A DNA stretch of 12,040 bases from CAWHPS01 sp963831235 (lineage in GTDB: Bacteria > Fibrobacterota > OXYB2-FULL-49-7 > JAEUSG01). Position numbers and translations under genes: made by a program. Below, piece after piece: positions 1-6,179 of this stretch. Position 1 is the stretch's first letter. The number at the start of each line of letters is the position of its first letter. Under the pieces are notes generated by a model that was not told where the DNA came from, did not search any database, and worked only from the letters and a program-made list of their open reading frames with translations. The DNA lies in assembly GCA_963831235.1 (NCBI GenBank), contig CAWHPS010000050.1, forward strand, positions 1-12,040. The letters are read 5' to 3'.

Positions 1-1
1 T

Positions 2-328
2 TAATAACTTTTCAAGCTTTTGCATCTCATTTCTTAAATCCTTGCGTAATTCTTTGAATTCCCGATATTGTCCTATGGCTTCCAAAATGGTCTGAATTTC
101 ATCGCCCTTAACTGATCGTGTTTTTGGGCCTTTGTCATCAGTCCACATCAATTTTGTGTATAAATGTCCCTTTACTTCAGGATTAGCACACCAACAGGTG
201 GTCTTACCGCATTGATGATATGTGATTCCGAATGAACCTTTAATCATACCGGACAAAGCAAGCATGCTTTCCACAATGGAGTTGAAGCTGTTAAGTTGTT
301 TTTTTATGTTAAAAAAGGTTGTTTTCAT
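2..328 (-). CDS. DUF6788-like small protein, 3' end beyond the window
   Basis: This leftward frame is open from an ATG at 328 to the window edge and gives at least 109 residues. It has a helical N-terminus (residues 1-28), then a GSFGITYHQCGKTTCWCA segment with a Cys40-x4-Cys45-x-Cys47 cluster typical of a small metal-binding knuckle. A beta-like stretch (LYTKLMWTDDKGPKTRSV) and a charged helix (YREFKELRKDLRNEMQKLEKLL) follow. The pattern of CGK-x2-C-x-CA, then tryptophan and GPK, then a basic helix is what I remember for DUF6788 proteins. Their function is unknown, and they often sit beside transposases. The gene starts 35 bp from the divergent transposase and shares its promoter palindrome, so it may be an accessory or passenger gene of the same element. 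The Shine-Dalgarno-like GTGAAG directly abuts the ATG, so the leader is very short. Family assignment is from memory of the motif only. Confidence 0.7.
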   Translation of the reverse strand, partial: MKTTFFNIKKQLNSFNSIVESMLALSGMIKGSFGITYHQCGKTTCWCANPEVKGHLYTKLMWTDDKGPKTRSVKGDEIQTILEAIGQYREFKELRKDLRNEMQKLEKLL

Positions 329-363
329 CTTCACTATATAATATATTATATAGAGTGAAGATA
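329..363. promoter_or_regulatory. Divergent promoter palindrome between the DUF6788-like gene and the transposase
   Basis: Positions 329-360 form a near-perfect palindrome. The 7-bp arms are CTTCACT (329-335) and AGTGAAG (354-360). They enclose a perfect 16-bp palindrome, ATATAATATATTATAT (336-351), plus an asymmetric AG. It contains a consensus TATAAT box on each strand: 337-342 for the transposase and 350-345 for the leftward gene. The leftward box has a TTGTTG at 372-367 with a 16-bp spacer; no good -35 is seen for the transposase. Each arm also supplies the GTGAAG ribosome-binding-like sequence of its gene. The overlapping boxes imply that the two promoters compete, or that one bound protein controls both. 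Confidence 0.6.
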
Positions 364-2037
364 ATGCAACAAAAATCTAAATCCCTTGTTCGCCGATATA
401 TAGGTGAACTTCCAATACTGCAAGCATGTGCAGCACGTCTGGGTTTTCGAGAGATTATTGCCCGCTATATAGCTTCTCACGGCAATGAACGGATTGCTGC
501 TGTTGATTCCCTGATGATAATGGTATATAACATTGCCTGTGGCAGACAGCCAGTGTATGAGCTTGAACATTGGGCGTCTCGGATGGGTAAAAGGATACTT
601 CCCGGTAATGGCTGTGGAACACACATGTTCAATGATGATAGATTTGGCCGCGCCCTTGATAAGCTATATACCGTGGACAGGGCTTCGCTGACAACAGAAA
701 TAGCTGTTGAAACAACTCAAATTGAAAAACTTGAGCATACGCGTGTTCATAATGATTCAACAACAGTAAAAGCCTACGGCAAAATAGGTGGCACCACGCA
801 TACCGGCTTATTCCTTGCGCGTGGCAATAGCAAAGATCATCGTCCTGATCTCAAACAATTGGTATATAGCCTGACTATTTCAGCAGATGGCGCAGTTCCA
901 ATTCATTACAAGGCATATCCCGGCAATAGGACTGATGATACAACCCACATCGAAACATGGAAAACACTTCGGAAGATTGTCGAAAGAGCAGATTTCCTTT
1001 ATGTTGCAGACTGCAAGGTTTGTACGGATGAGCAGCTATCTTATATTGTCAGGAATGGAGGTCGGGTTGTTACGATTATGCCGGATACATGGAAAGAAAG
1101 CGGTGAGTTTAAGAATCAACTTCGCCAATGCAAGAAATCCAAGCAAGTAATACTTCGCCGCGAGATTGAAAACCATGAAGGTGAGTTTGAGACATTCTCC
1201 TGTTTTGTCGGTAAACAGAATACGCACAAGCGGAAATACCGTCTTTTTTGGATTCATTCGACAGAAAAACGGACTCGTGATAGGCAAGCAAGGGAAGCTG
1301 CTTTGCGTAAGACAGAACAGCTTCTTGCTGAACTCAATGGACGATTGAATAAACGGAATCTGAAGAAACATGTACAGATAAAAAAGCGAATTCACGAAAT
1401 ATTATCATCCAATGACACTACCAGATTCTTTTCGGTAAATTTAGCTGAGACATCATCTATTCATAAGGTTCAAAAAGGCCGTGGCAGGCCGGGACCTGGA
1501 ACAAAGTTCACCGAATATACAAAGCGATTACTGACTTTGCACTGGAATCGAAATGATTCCATACTGCATCAGGAACTCAATGTTGATGGGGTCTTCCCAA
1601 TCTTAAGTACCGATACTTCACTCTCCGCAAAAGACGCATTGCTGGCCTATAAATATCAGCCGCGATTGGAAAAAAGGTTTTCCCAGTTTAAAAGTTATCT
1701 CAATGCCGCCCCACTGCTGTTTAAAAAGATCGAACGCGTTGAAGCCACTATGTTTCTTTACTTTCTGGCGTTAATACTTCAAGCGGTTATAGAGCGACAG
1801 GTAAGGAAAATGATGAAACAGGAAGAAATTGATGCCCTACCGATTTATCCTGAAGATCGGCCTGCTGCTCATCCAACAGCAACAAAGATATTCGCTCTCT
1901 TTGAGGGACTTTCTACATATACCGTTAAGCGAGGAACTCATAGCGCAGAACACTACCGTGATGAACTAACTCCTGTACAAATTAAGGTGCTTTCGTTATT
2001 GGGATTAAATGAAAATGATTATTGGCCTATGAATTAA
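364..2037 (+). CDS. IS1634-family (DUF4277, IS4 superfamily) DDE transposase
   Basis: The transposase cuts and joins the element's ends. From the ATG at 364 it is 557 residues, a normal full length. An in-frame ATG at 319 would add 15 residues encoded by the promoter palindrome and overlap the divergent gene, so I prefer 364, which follows GTGAAG-ATA. The N-terminal DUF4277 part includes LPILQACAARLGFREIIARY. The RNase H-like core carries the three acidic residues: Asp131 in HNDSTTVKAYG, Asp216 in YVADCKVCTDEQL and Glu436 in LEKRFSQFKSYL. The family signatures KDHRPDLKQ and PGNRTDDTTHIETW lie between the first two. A long alpha-helical insertion (about residues 310-420) separates the second Asp from the Glu, as in IS4-type enzymes. 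No frameshift or stop is seen, so it is probably functional. It appears to have interrupted the cytochrome gene immediately downstream. Confidence 0.92.
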   Translation: MQQKSKSLVRRYIGELPILQACAARLGFREIIARYIASHGNERIAAVDSLMIMVYNIACGRQPVYELEHWASRMGKRILPGNGCGTHMFNDDRFGRALDKLYTVDRASLTTEIAVETTQIEKLEHTRVHNDSTTVKAYGKIGGTTHTGLFLARGNSKDHRPDLKQLVYSLTISADGAVPIHYKAYPGNRTDDTTHIETWKTLRKIVERADFLYVADCKVCTDEQLSYIVRNGGRVVTIMPDTWKESGEFKNQLRQCKKSKQVILRREIENHEGEFETFSCFVGKQNTHKRKYRLFWIHSTEKRTRDRQAREAALRKTEQLLAELNGRLNKRNLKKHVQIKKRIHEILSSNDTTRFFSVNLAETSSIHKVQKGRGRPGPGTKFTEYTKRLLTLHWNRNDSILHQELNVDGVFPILSTDTSLSAKDALLAYKYQPRLEKRFSQFKSYLNAAPLLFKKIERVEATMFLYFLALILQAVIERQVRKMMKQEEIDALPIYPEDRPAAHPTATKIFALFEGLSTYTVKRGTHSAEHYRDELTPVQIKVLSLLGLNENDYWPMN

Positions 2038-2090
2038 TAAATTATTATTTTACAAAGTGCAACTAAATAGACAAAAATAGAATTTCATAT

Positions 2091-3527
2091 GTGCGGAAAG
2101 TCAGGTTTAAAAATATTATTTCCATTTATAATACATTGACCGGCGGCTTGATAGATACGATCCTGGTTGTGCGGGAGCCTTTTGCCGCGGCGCTTACGCC
2201 TGACGGAAAGCGCCTTGTCGTGACCAACTTTCTTCCGTATGTCAGAACGAGGTTCGAAGACAGTGTCGCCTGTGGAATTGTTTCCATCATTAATACGGAC
2301 ACCCGGCGTGTTGAATCCAACGTGGCATTGACGAACGGAGCGCAAAGTCTGGCTGGAATATGCGTCTCAACGGATGGAAAATACGCTTATGTGAGCCATC
2401 TGCTTTCCATGTTCAATCAGACGCCGCTTAGGCATTCGGAAAGAACCTGGATTAACATGAATGTGATCAGCGTGATTGATATCGTAAATGACAGCAATGT
2501 GGATGTCGTACCGTTGGATAGGAAGAATTCAGGGGCCGCGGATTCCTGGGGTATTGCGTGTGACTCCAGTCGCTTGTATGTGGTTTCATCAGGCAGCCAA
2601 ATGCTGCATGTGATGAAGCTGGATTCACTCCACAAGTCTTTGGATCGATTGGCTACGCCGCGGAATTTATCAAAAGATCTGAAGTTCGCCCAAAGATTTA
2701 CACAACGGGTGTATCTCAAGGTAAAGGGCGCGCAGTCCGTCGGCGTCAGCGAAGGACGTGTTTTTATCGGCGGATACTTCTCGGATTCGGTGGAAGCGGT
2801 CGCCTTTTCAAGCGGCCGTTGGCGGATTGTGGGCGGCTTTCCATTGGTGCCCTCACGGCCCTGGGACGAAGTGAGGTCCGGCGCTTTTTACTTTTCCGAT
2901 GCTACAAAAATGGGGCGTGAACAATGGCAAAGCTGCGCCTCCTGTCATGCCTTTGGCCGCATGGATGCATTGAAATGGGATCTTGCCAACGATGGAAATG
3001 GTAATTTCAAGAATGCGAGGAGTTTGTTGTATGCGCATATCACACCGCCTGTCATGTGGACGGGGGTGCGGGACTCTGCGGAGCTAGCGGTGCGGGCGGG
3101 AGTGGGCAATATCCTGATGTCCAACCAGGTTTTGTTAAAGGATGAATGTCTGGCCATTGACGCCTATTTGAAAAGCATGCGTCATGTGCCGAGTCCGTTT
3201 CTTGACAAAGGCCGCTTGAGTGCGGCCGCAAAACGCGGAAAAACAGTTTTTTCCAAAATGCAGTGCAACGTCTGTCATTTGCCTGAAAGTTATTATACGG
3301 ATATGCGCCCTTATCCGGGCCTGAAAAGCAGCAATGATTTTGGGCGATTGGATGGTAATTGGGACACGCCTGCCCTTATTGAGGCCTGGCGTACAGCCCC
3401 TTACCTCCATGATGGCCGCTGTCTTGATATGGAGGAACTGTTTTCGGGCGAAGACAGGCACGAATTGTCCCGGCCGCTCACACCTCAGGAATTGGCTGAT
3501 TTGATTGTATTTGTCAAATCGCTTTGA
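2091..3527 (+). CDS. 5'-truncated beta-propeller / di-haem cytochrome c protein
   Basis: This frame encodes the C-terminal part of a periplasmic protein that joins a YVTN/lactonase-type beta-propeller to a cytochrome c peroxidase/MauG-like region. The propeller repeats are visible from the first residues (IISIYNTLTGGLIDTI, then ALTPDGKRLVVTN). Two haem-binding motifs follow: CASCH at residues 282-286 and CNVCH at 392-396. A conserved tail, WDTPALIEAWRTAPYLHDGR, lies near the C-terminus. Such proteins carry a signal peptide and are exported for haem attachment. This one begins inside a propeller blade at a GTG with no ribosome-binding site and no signal sequence, directly after the insertion sequence. 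I conclude that the element removed the 5' end, and any product made would stay in the cytoplasm. Substrate is unknown. The rest of the frame is uninterrupted, which suggests a recent insertion. Confidence 0.8.
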   Translation: MRKVRFKNIISIYNTLTGGLIDTILVVREPFAAALTPDGKRLVVTNFLPYVRTRFEDSVACGIVSIINTDTRRVESNVALTNGAQSLAGICVSTDGKYAYVSHLLSMFNQTPLRHSERTWINMNVISVIDIVNDSNVDVVPLDRKNSGAADSWGIACDSSRLYVVSSGSQMLHVMKLDSLHKSLDRLATPRNLSKDLKFAQRFTQRVYLKVKGAQSVGVSEGRVFIGGYFSDSVEAVAFSSGRWRIVGGFPLVPSRPWDEVRSGAFYFSDATKMGREQWQSCASCHAFGRMDALKWDLANDGNGNFKNARSLLYAHITPPVMWTGVRDSAELAVRAGVGNILMSNQVLLKDECLAIDAYLKSMRHVPSPFLDKGRLSAAAKRGKTVFSKMQCNVCHLPESYYTDMRPYPGLKSSNDFGRLDGNWDTPALIEAWRTAPYLHDGRCLDMEELFSGEDRHELSRPLTPQELADLIVFVKSL

Positions 3528-3553
3528 AAAAAGAGAGGCGCGGCGAAAGCGCC
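3527..3553 (-). terminator. Possible minus-strand intrinsic terminator
   Basis: Read leftward, GGCGC (3553-3549) and GCGCC (3541-3537) pair around a 7-nt loop. CTCT and then six T residues follow (3532-3527). The short stem and the CTCT interruption make it weak, and it lies in the open part of the IS91 relic, so it may be fortuitous. It would separate the convergent cytochrome gene from the minus-strand relics. Confidence 0.25.
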
Positions 3554-3733
3554 CGCGTGTTGAATGGAATAGCAGGCCTTCTTGTTGCACAGGAAAAATG
3601 GGTTAAGCTCACTCGGCAGTGTGAACAGGGCATGAAAATACGGCGCGGGCAGAAGCTCCTCGATTCGCTCTTTCACCTGCTTGACACTGGCCATGGTCTG
3701 ACACTGTGGACAGCATGCCTTTTCGTCTGACCT
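3528..3733 (-). pseudogene. IS91-family transposase relic (zinc ribbon and start of HUH domain)
   Basis: Read leftward, this short frame contains ACCPQCQT, then VKERIEELLPAPYFHALFTLPSELNP, then FFLCNKKACYSIQ (segments listed apart here). This matches the junction between the Cys-rich zinc-binding N-terminus and the start of the Y2 transposase core in IS91/IS801-type proteins, typically CPKCQ ... LLPVPYFHVVFTLPHELNP. Only about 60 of roughly 350-400 residues remain. The two catalytic tyrosines and the rest of the HUH domain are absent. There is no start codon with a ribosome-binding site, and an in-frame TAA closes it upstream. It is a dead fragment lying between the 3' end of the cytochrome gene and the tail of another relic. 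IS91 elements move by rolling circle and can carry adjacent DNA, which may explain the mosaic of fragments here. Confidence 0.8.
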
Positions 3734-3925
3734 TTATCCCGCCGAAAGCACTGCGCCCTCTTTTTTCCAGGCATTGGGCGAACAAATCTCAAACGCCTTG
3801 TCGGATGCAACTTCCACACGGCGCACTGCATCTGAGAAAACGATCAGCCGGCTGAACATGGGCGCATGTGGAACAAGCCGGTAGCTTCCCTTGTTTTCCG
3901 TTGTCTCCAGGCGGCCGTTCAGCGC
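3734..3925 (-). pseudogene. C-terminal remnant of an unrecognised protein
   Basis: This is a 63-codon leftward frame ending in TAA at 3736-3734, with protein-like composition: ALNGRLETTENKGSYRLVP near the start, FSRLIVFSDAVRRVEVASDK in the middle, and KKEGAVLSAG at the end. It is preceded directly by an in-frame TAA (3928-3926), so it cannot start on its own. In the same frame upstream, GINIAFSSWY before that stop could belong to it, which would make the stop an internal nonsense change. I do not recognise the family. It reads like the closing beta-strands of a secreted or carbohydrate-active protein, but that is only an impression. It shares its frame with the IS91 fragment that follows. Confidence 0.4.
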
Positions 3926-3950
3926 TTAATACCAGGAGGAAAAGGCAATA

Positions 3951-4046
3951 TTAATACCGCAAATCCTGAACCTTTTGCCACAAGCCGACCGCCGCTCCGA
4001 TAAAGGCCAATCCATAGACGCCACCGCACATGCCATTGTTTTTCAT
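3951..4046 (-). other. Hydrophobic small-protein-like tail fused to the GH94 relic
   Basis: The last 31 codons of the GH94 relic start at an internal ATG (4046-4044) and read MKNNGMCGGVYGLAFIGAAV, then GLWQKVQDLRY. The part GGVYGLAFIGAAV does not resemble a GH94 C-terminus. It does resemble the N-terminus of a widespread family of about 50-residue hypothetical membrane proteins as I remember it. After GAAV the resemblance stops, so it is at most a fragment. A GGAA upstream could serve as a weak ribosome-binding site. The match rests on recall, and chance is possible. Confidence 0.3.
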
Positions 4047-4838
4047 TGCTTCATTCCGAACACCGGGCAGACAAGGGCGGATGGCGAGACCATCGTAATC
4101 CGCCTGTGTGCCCAGCATGAATTCCGTGATACAGCGGAAAAGCCAGACGGCGGCGCCCGTAATCCATCCCATAAGCGACTCGCCTGAGCGCAGATTGTTT
4201 TCCGGACCCAAATACATGTTCGTGATGACATAGGGTTCCACGCCGGAGTGTTCCGCAGTATTTTCAGGATTGGCGGGAAGCATTCTTTTAACGGTCTGAT
4301 AAGCATATTCGCCGCGTCCCAGGGAACAATCCGCCGCAATCTTGAATGTGCCGCCGTGGTTATACACGGACCCGTTTTCATAGCACCCTTTCTCAAAATA
4401 ACTGACACGGCCGATGTGATCGTCCCCTTTGGTATAACATGGTTTATTCAGCACATAGCCCCATGGGCAGGATAATTCGCGCTCCACCCAATCCATAAGC
4501 GCCGGGCCATCCGCTGCGGCGCCGCTTAAGACGCCCCAGGTCTGCATGTTCAGGAAGAGCTGCGCCTCACGGTTTTCGTGCGCGCCGACTTTTTCACCCC
4601 AGTCGTTGAACCCGCAGATAAAATGGCCCTTGTCCCAGGCGTGCTTTCGCAAATTTTCCGCGTTTTGGGCGAGGCCGTTCACCATGCTGATCGTCCGCTT
4701 TTCACCGGGTGCAAGGGTCATGGCAAACTGCAGGGACAGGATCATCTCCTGATCATTTGTTGCCCAACCAGCGCGCGTCAATACCAACCCGTAGTTGGGG
4801 CTGCACCTCGGCAAGTTTGAGTCTGTTTTATTCATCAT
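3951..4838 (-). pseudogene. GH94 glycoside phosphorylase relic with the catalytic centre deleted
   Basis: GH94 enzymes (cellobiose, cellodextrin or chitobiose phosphorylases) split beta-glycosides with phosphate and are about 800 residues long; this frame has 295. Residues 29-58 (MILSLQFAMTLAPGEKRTI) match the strand region before the catalytic barrel. Residues 67-264 match the end of the (alpha/alpha)6 barrel and beyond: FNDWGEKVGAHENREAQLFL, MQTWGVLSG, GCYENGSVYNHGGTFKIAA, GRGEYAYQTVKRMLPANP, EPYVITNMYLGPENN, SLMGWITGAAVWLFRCITEF and ADYDGLAIRPCLPG. The segment that normally holds the catalytic aspartate (DWND-type motif) is missing, with a join near residue 66 (about position 4640). The usual C-terminal beta-sandwich is replaced by an odd 31-residue tail. 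The frame begins 26 bp after the DUF362 stop without a clear ribosome-binding site. I judge it a non-functional internal-deletion relic despite its open frame. Confidence 0.8.
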
Positions 4839-4864
4839 ATCTTAAGCTTCATTTAAAAAACAAC

Positions 4865-5767
4865 TTATACAGTTTTTACGTCCATCTTTGCAATATCAAT
4901 TTCTCCAAACCCCATCTCAGCCGCAATTTTAATATGCTTTACCTGATCACCTCTGAATTCACGGTTGTACCATCGGACGAGGCTGACAGCGTATGAATCA
5001 GCCGCAACAGGGTCGGTTGACGCAATTATTGTGCCGGACTTCGAGACCTCGCCAGGGCCGCCTGGACCGCGGGTGAGCAAAGCATATACTGCGTCTATGA
5101 TTGTAAGCGATGGTTTTATTACTATGAGCTGTTCCGCAATGGCCCGGTTAATATCCATTTTATCATGAAATACTTTCCGGTCATAAACAAGTCCCATAAG
5201 ATTTTTGATTCCCAGGCTCACACCCGTTGCGGAATGCGACTTTGCGGTGGGTATGTTTATAATGCAGTTTGCCTTTAGCGCCTCTTTTGCCACTGCGGTG
5301 CTCTTGAGTTCCTTTGCCCCCGCCACCTGCATCTCTTCATAAAACTTGGGGTCATCCGGCATGGCAATGACTACGCCCTTCAAACCCTTTAGCGCCTCCC
5401 CTATTCCTGATTTTTCCTTGCAGAGTTCACCGTCCCGCAGGGAGTGATCCATGACGATAATCCTGCGTGAGCCAGCCTCTATGCACAGTTCGGCAACGGT
5501 TTTTACCACATCAGGATGGGTTGTTGTTGACCATTCAGGCGGATTTGGAAAGCCCATGTTCGGCTTTATCAGCACCCTGTAGCCTTCTTTTACAAAGCGT
5601 TTGATGCCGCCAAGAGCATTCACAACCCGCTTTATACAATCGGATGGCGTGCCTTTGGCAACAGCCACAACCGGTTTTTGCGTTTCCGCGTAAACTTTTA
5701 TTCCTGATAATGCCGTTGATGATACAATACAAGCGCCTGCTGTAACGAATTTTCTTCTTGTAAACAT
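4865..5767 (-). CDS. Tat-exported DUF362 protein
   Basis: A 300-residue intact frame starting at ATG 5767-5765. The N-terminus, FTRRKFVTAGACIVSSTALS with a following VYA, is a twin-arginine signal (Arg4-Arg5, then a hydrophobic run and an A-x-A-type end near residue 27), so the protein is exported folded. The rest is a DUF362 domain (PF04015 type) across about residues 30-290. Visible marks are VLIKPNMG, THPDVVKTVAELC, NIPTAKSHSATGVSLGIKNL, IDAVYALLTRGPGGPGEV and DPVAADSYAVSLVRW. Many DUF362 proteins carry an added ferredoxin domain; this one has no CxxCxxC cluster. The biochemical role is unknown. The gene runs leftward into the GH94 relic 26 bp away and faces the sensor gene across the foldback repeat. 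The ribosome-binding site is weak (GGA 8 bp from the ATG). Confidence 0.88.
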   Translation of the reverse strand: MFTRRKFVTAGACIVSSTALSGIKVYAETQKPVVAVAKGTPSDCIKRVVNALGGIKRFVKEGYRVLIKPNMGFPNPPEWSTTTHPDVVKTVAELCIEAGSRRIIVMDHSLRDGELCKEKSGIGEALKGLKGVVIAMPDDPKFYEEMQVAGAKELKSTAVAKEALKANCIINIPTAKSHSATGVSLGIKNLMGLVYDRKVFHDKMDINRAIAEQLIVIKPSLTIIDAVYALLTRGPGGPGEVSKSGTIIASTDPVAADSYAVSLVRWYNREFRGDQVKHIKIAAEMGFGEIDIAKMDVKTV

Positions 5768-5845
5768 TCAATTCCGTTCGAGCAATTATTATTGATCAAA
5801 ATAGGTAAAGGAAAACCTGTATTTCAAGTTCCTGTTCCAGTTGCC

Positions 5846-6117
5846 CGAGCCGCCGGGTACATGACAGCTAATGTGTATATTTACCCGCCGCACTGAGGCG
5901 GCGGGACTGTATTTGGGGATTATTTTTGGTGAGCGGGGCCAGAGACGGCCCCGCATTTTCCCGAGCCGTCCCTGGCTCGGGAATAAATAAAACAAAATAC
6001 AAATCAGTCCCGCCGCCTCCGTGCGGCGGGTTTGTCTTGTTGGGATTCTTAATTGAAACCCATGACAAAAGCTAAAATCACACGCATTAGCTGTCATGCA
6101 ACCCGAGGCGCCCATTT
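5846..6117. repeat. Long foldback (MITE/REP-like) element with nested hairpins
   Basis: About 270 bp form an imperfect inverted repeat. The outer arms are ACATGACAGCTAATGTGTAT (5860-5879) and the inverted ACACGCATTAGCTGTCATGC (about 6082-6101), with one inserted base. Farther out, CGCCGGGT faces ACCCGAGGCG. Farther in, GGCGGCGGGACTG after the first hairpin is mirrored before the fourth. It occupies most of the gap between the divergent DUF362 and sensor genes. The flanks (5768-5845 and 6118-6179) hold no gene that I see. Its structure suggests a non-autonomous mobile repeat, but ends and copy number cannot be judged from one copy. Confidence 0.6.
5884..6030. repeat. Four 22-nt hairpins, each with an 8-bp stem and a 6-nt loop
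   Basis: All four stems are perfect. H1 (5884-5905) is CCCGCCGC with loop ACTGAG. H2 (5933-5954) is GCGGGGCC with loop AGAGAC. H3 (5960-5981) is CCCGAGCC with loop GTCCCT. H4 (6009-6030) is CCCGCCGC with loop CTCCGT. On the opposite strand the loop of H4 reads ACGGAG, one base from H1, and the loop of H3 reads AGGGAC, one base from H2. The outer pair and the inner pair are therefore inverted copies of each other. They stand between two gene starts and have no U-tracts, so they are not terminators. Confidence 0.75.
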
Positions 6118-6169
6118 TAATTACATAGATAGACAAATTAATTTATATTATATCATTAAAATAATCAGC

Positions 6170-6174
6170 AGGAG
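6170..6174 (+). promoter_or_regulatory. Ribosome-binding site fixing a TTG start
   Basis: AGGAG followed by a 5-nt spacer leads into TTG at 6180. The signal-peptide-like sequence MGNILIFISLLLYLSV begins exactly there, so TTG is the likely start of the sensor gene. Confidence 0.6.
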
Positions 6175-6179
6175 TCTTA

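Larger units (their letters stand above)
1..2085 (+). mobile_element. IS1634-type insertion sequence, left end not visible
   Basis: The element is recognised by its intact transposase (364-2037). The right end should lie between the stop codon and the point where the interrupted cytochrome gene becomes recognisable, about 2040-2100. TTTACAAAGTGCAACTAAAT at 2049-2068 is the likeliest terminal sequence, but this is a guess. No matching inverted copy (AGTTGCACTTTGTA) occurs in the 35-bp gap or in 1-330. The left end therefore probably lies beyond the window, which would place the divergent DUF6788-like gene inside the element. Start and end given here are approximate. A target-site duplication cannot be tested without the left flank. 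Confidence 0.6.

Noticed and set aside
319..363. ATG at 319 as the transposase start
   Set aside because: It would translate through the promoter palindrome and overlap the divergent start. The added 15 residues look unlike the family, and the ATG at 364 has a GTGAAG just upstream.
5884..6030. The four GC-rich hairpins as tandem intrinsic terminators
   Set aside because: They lie between two divergent gene starts, so no transcript ends there, and none is followed by a proper U-tract.
5846..6117. Integron attC site or phage attachment site
   Set aside because: No core-site pattern (GTTRRRY) at the arm ends that I could identify, and no integrase nearby.
5789..6136. Leftward open frames of up to 115 codons across the foldback region
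   Set aside because: Their content is the translated hairpins (GC-rich stems), with no ribosome-binding site and no protein-like pattern.
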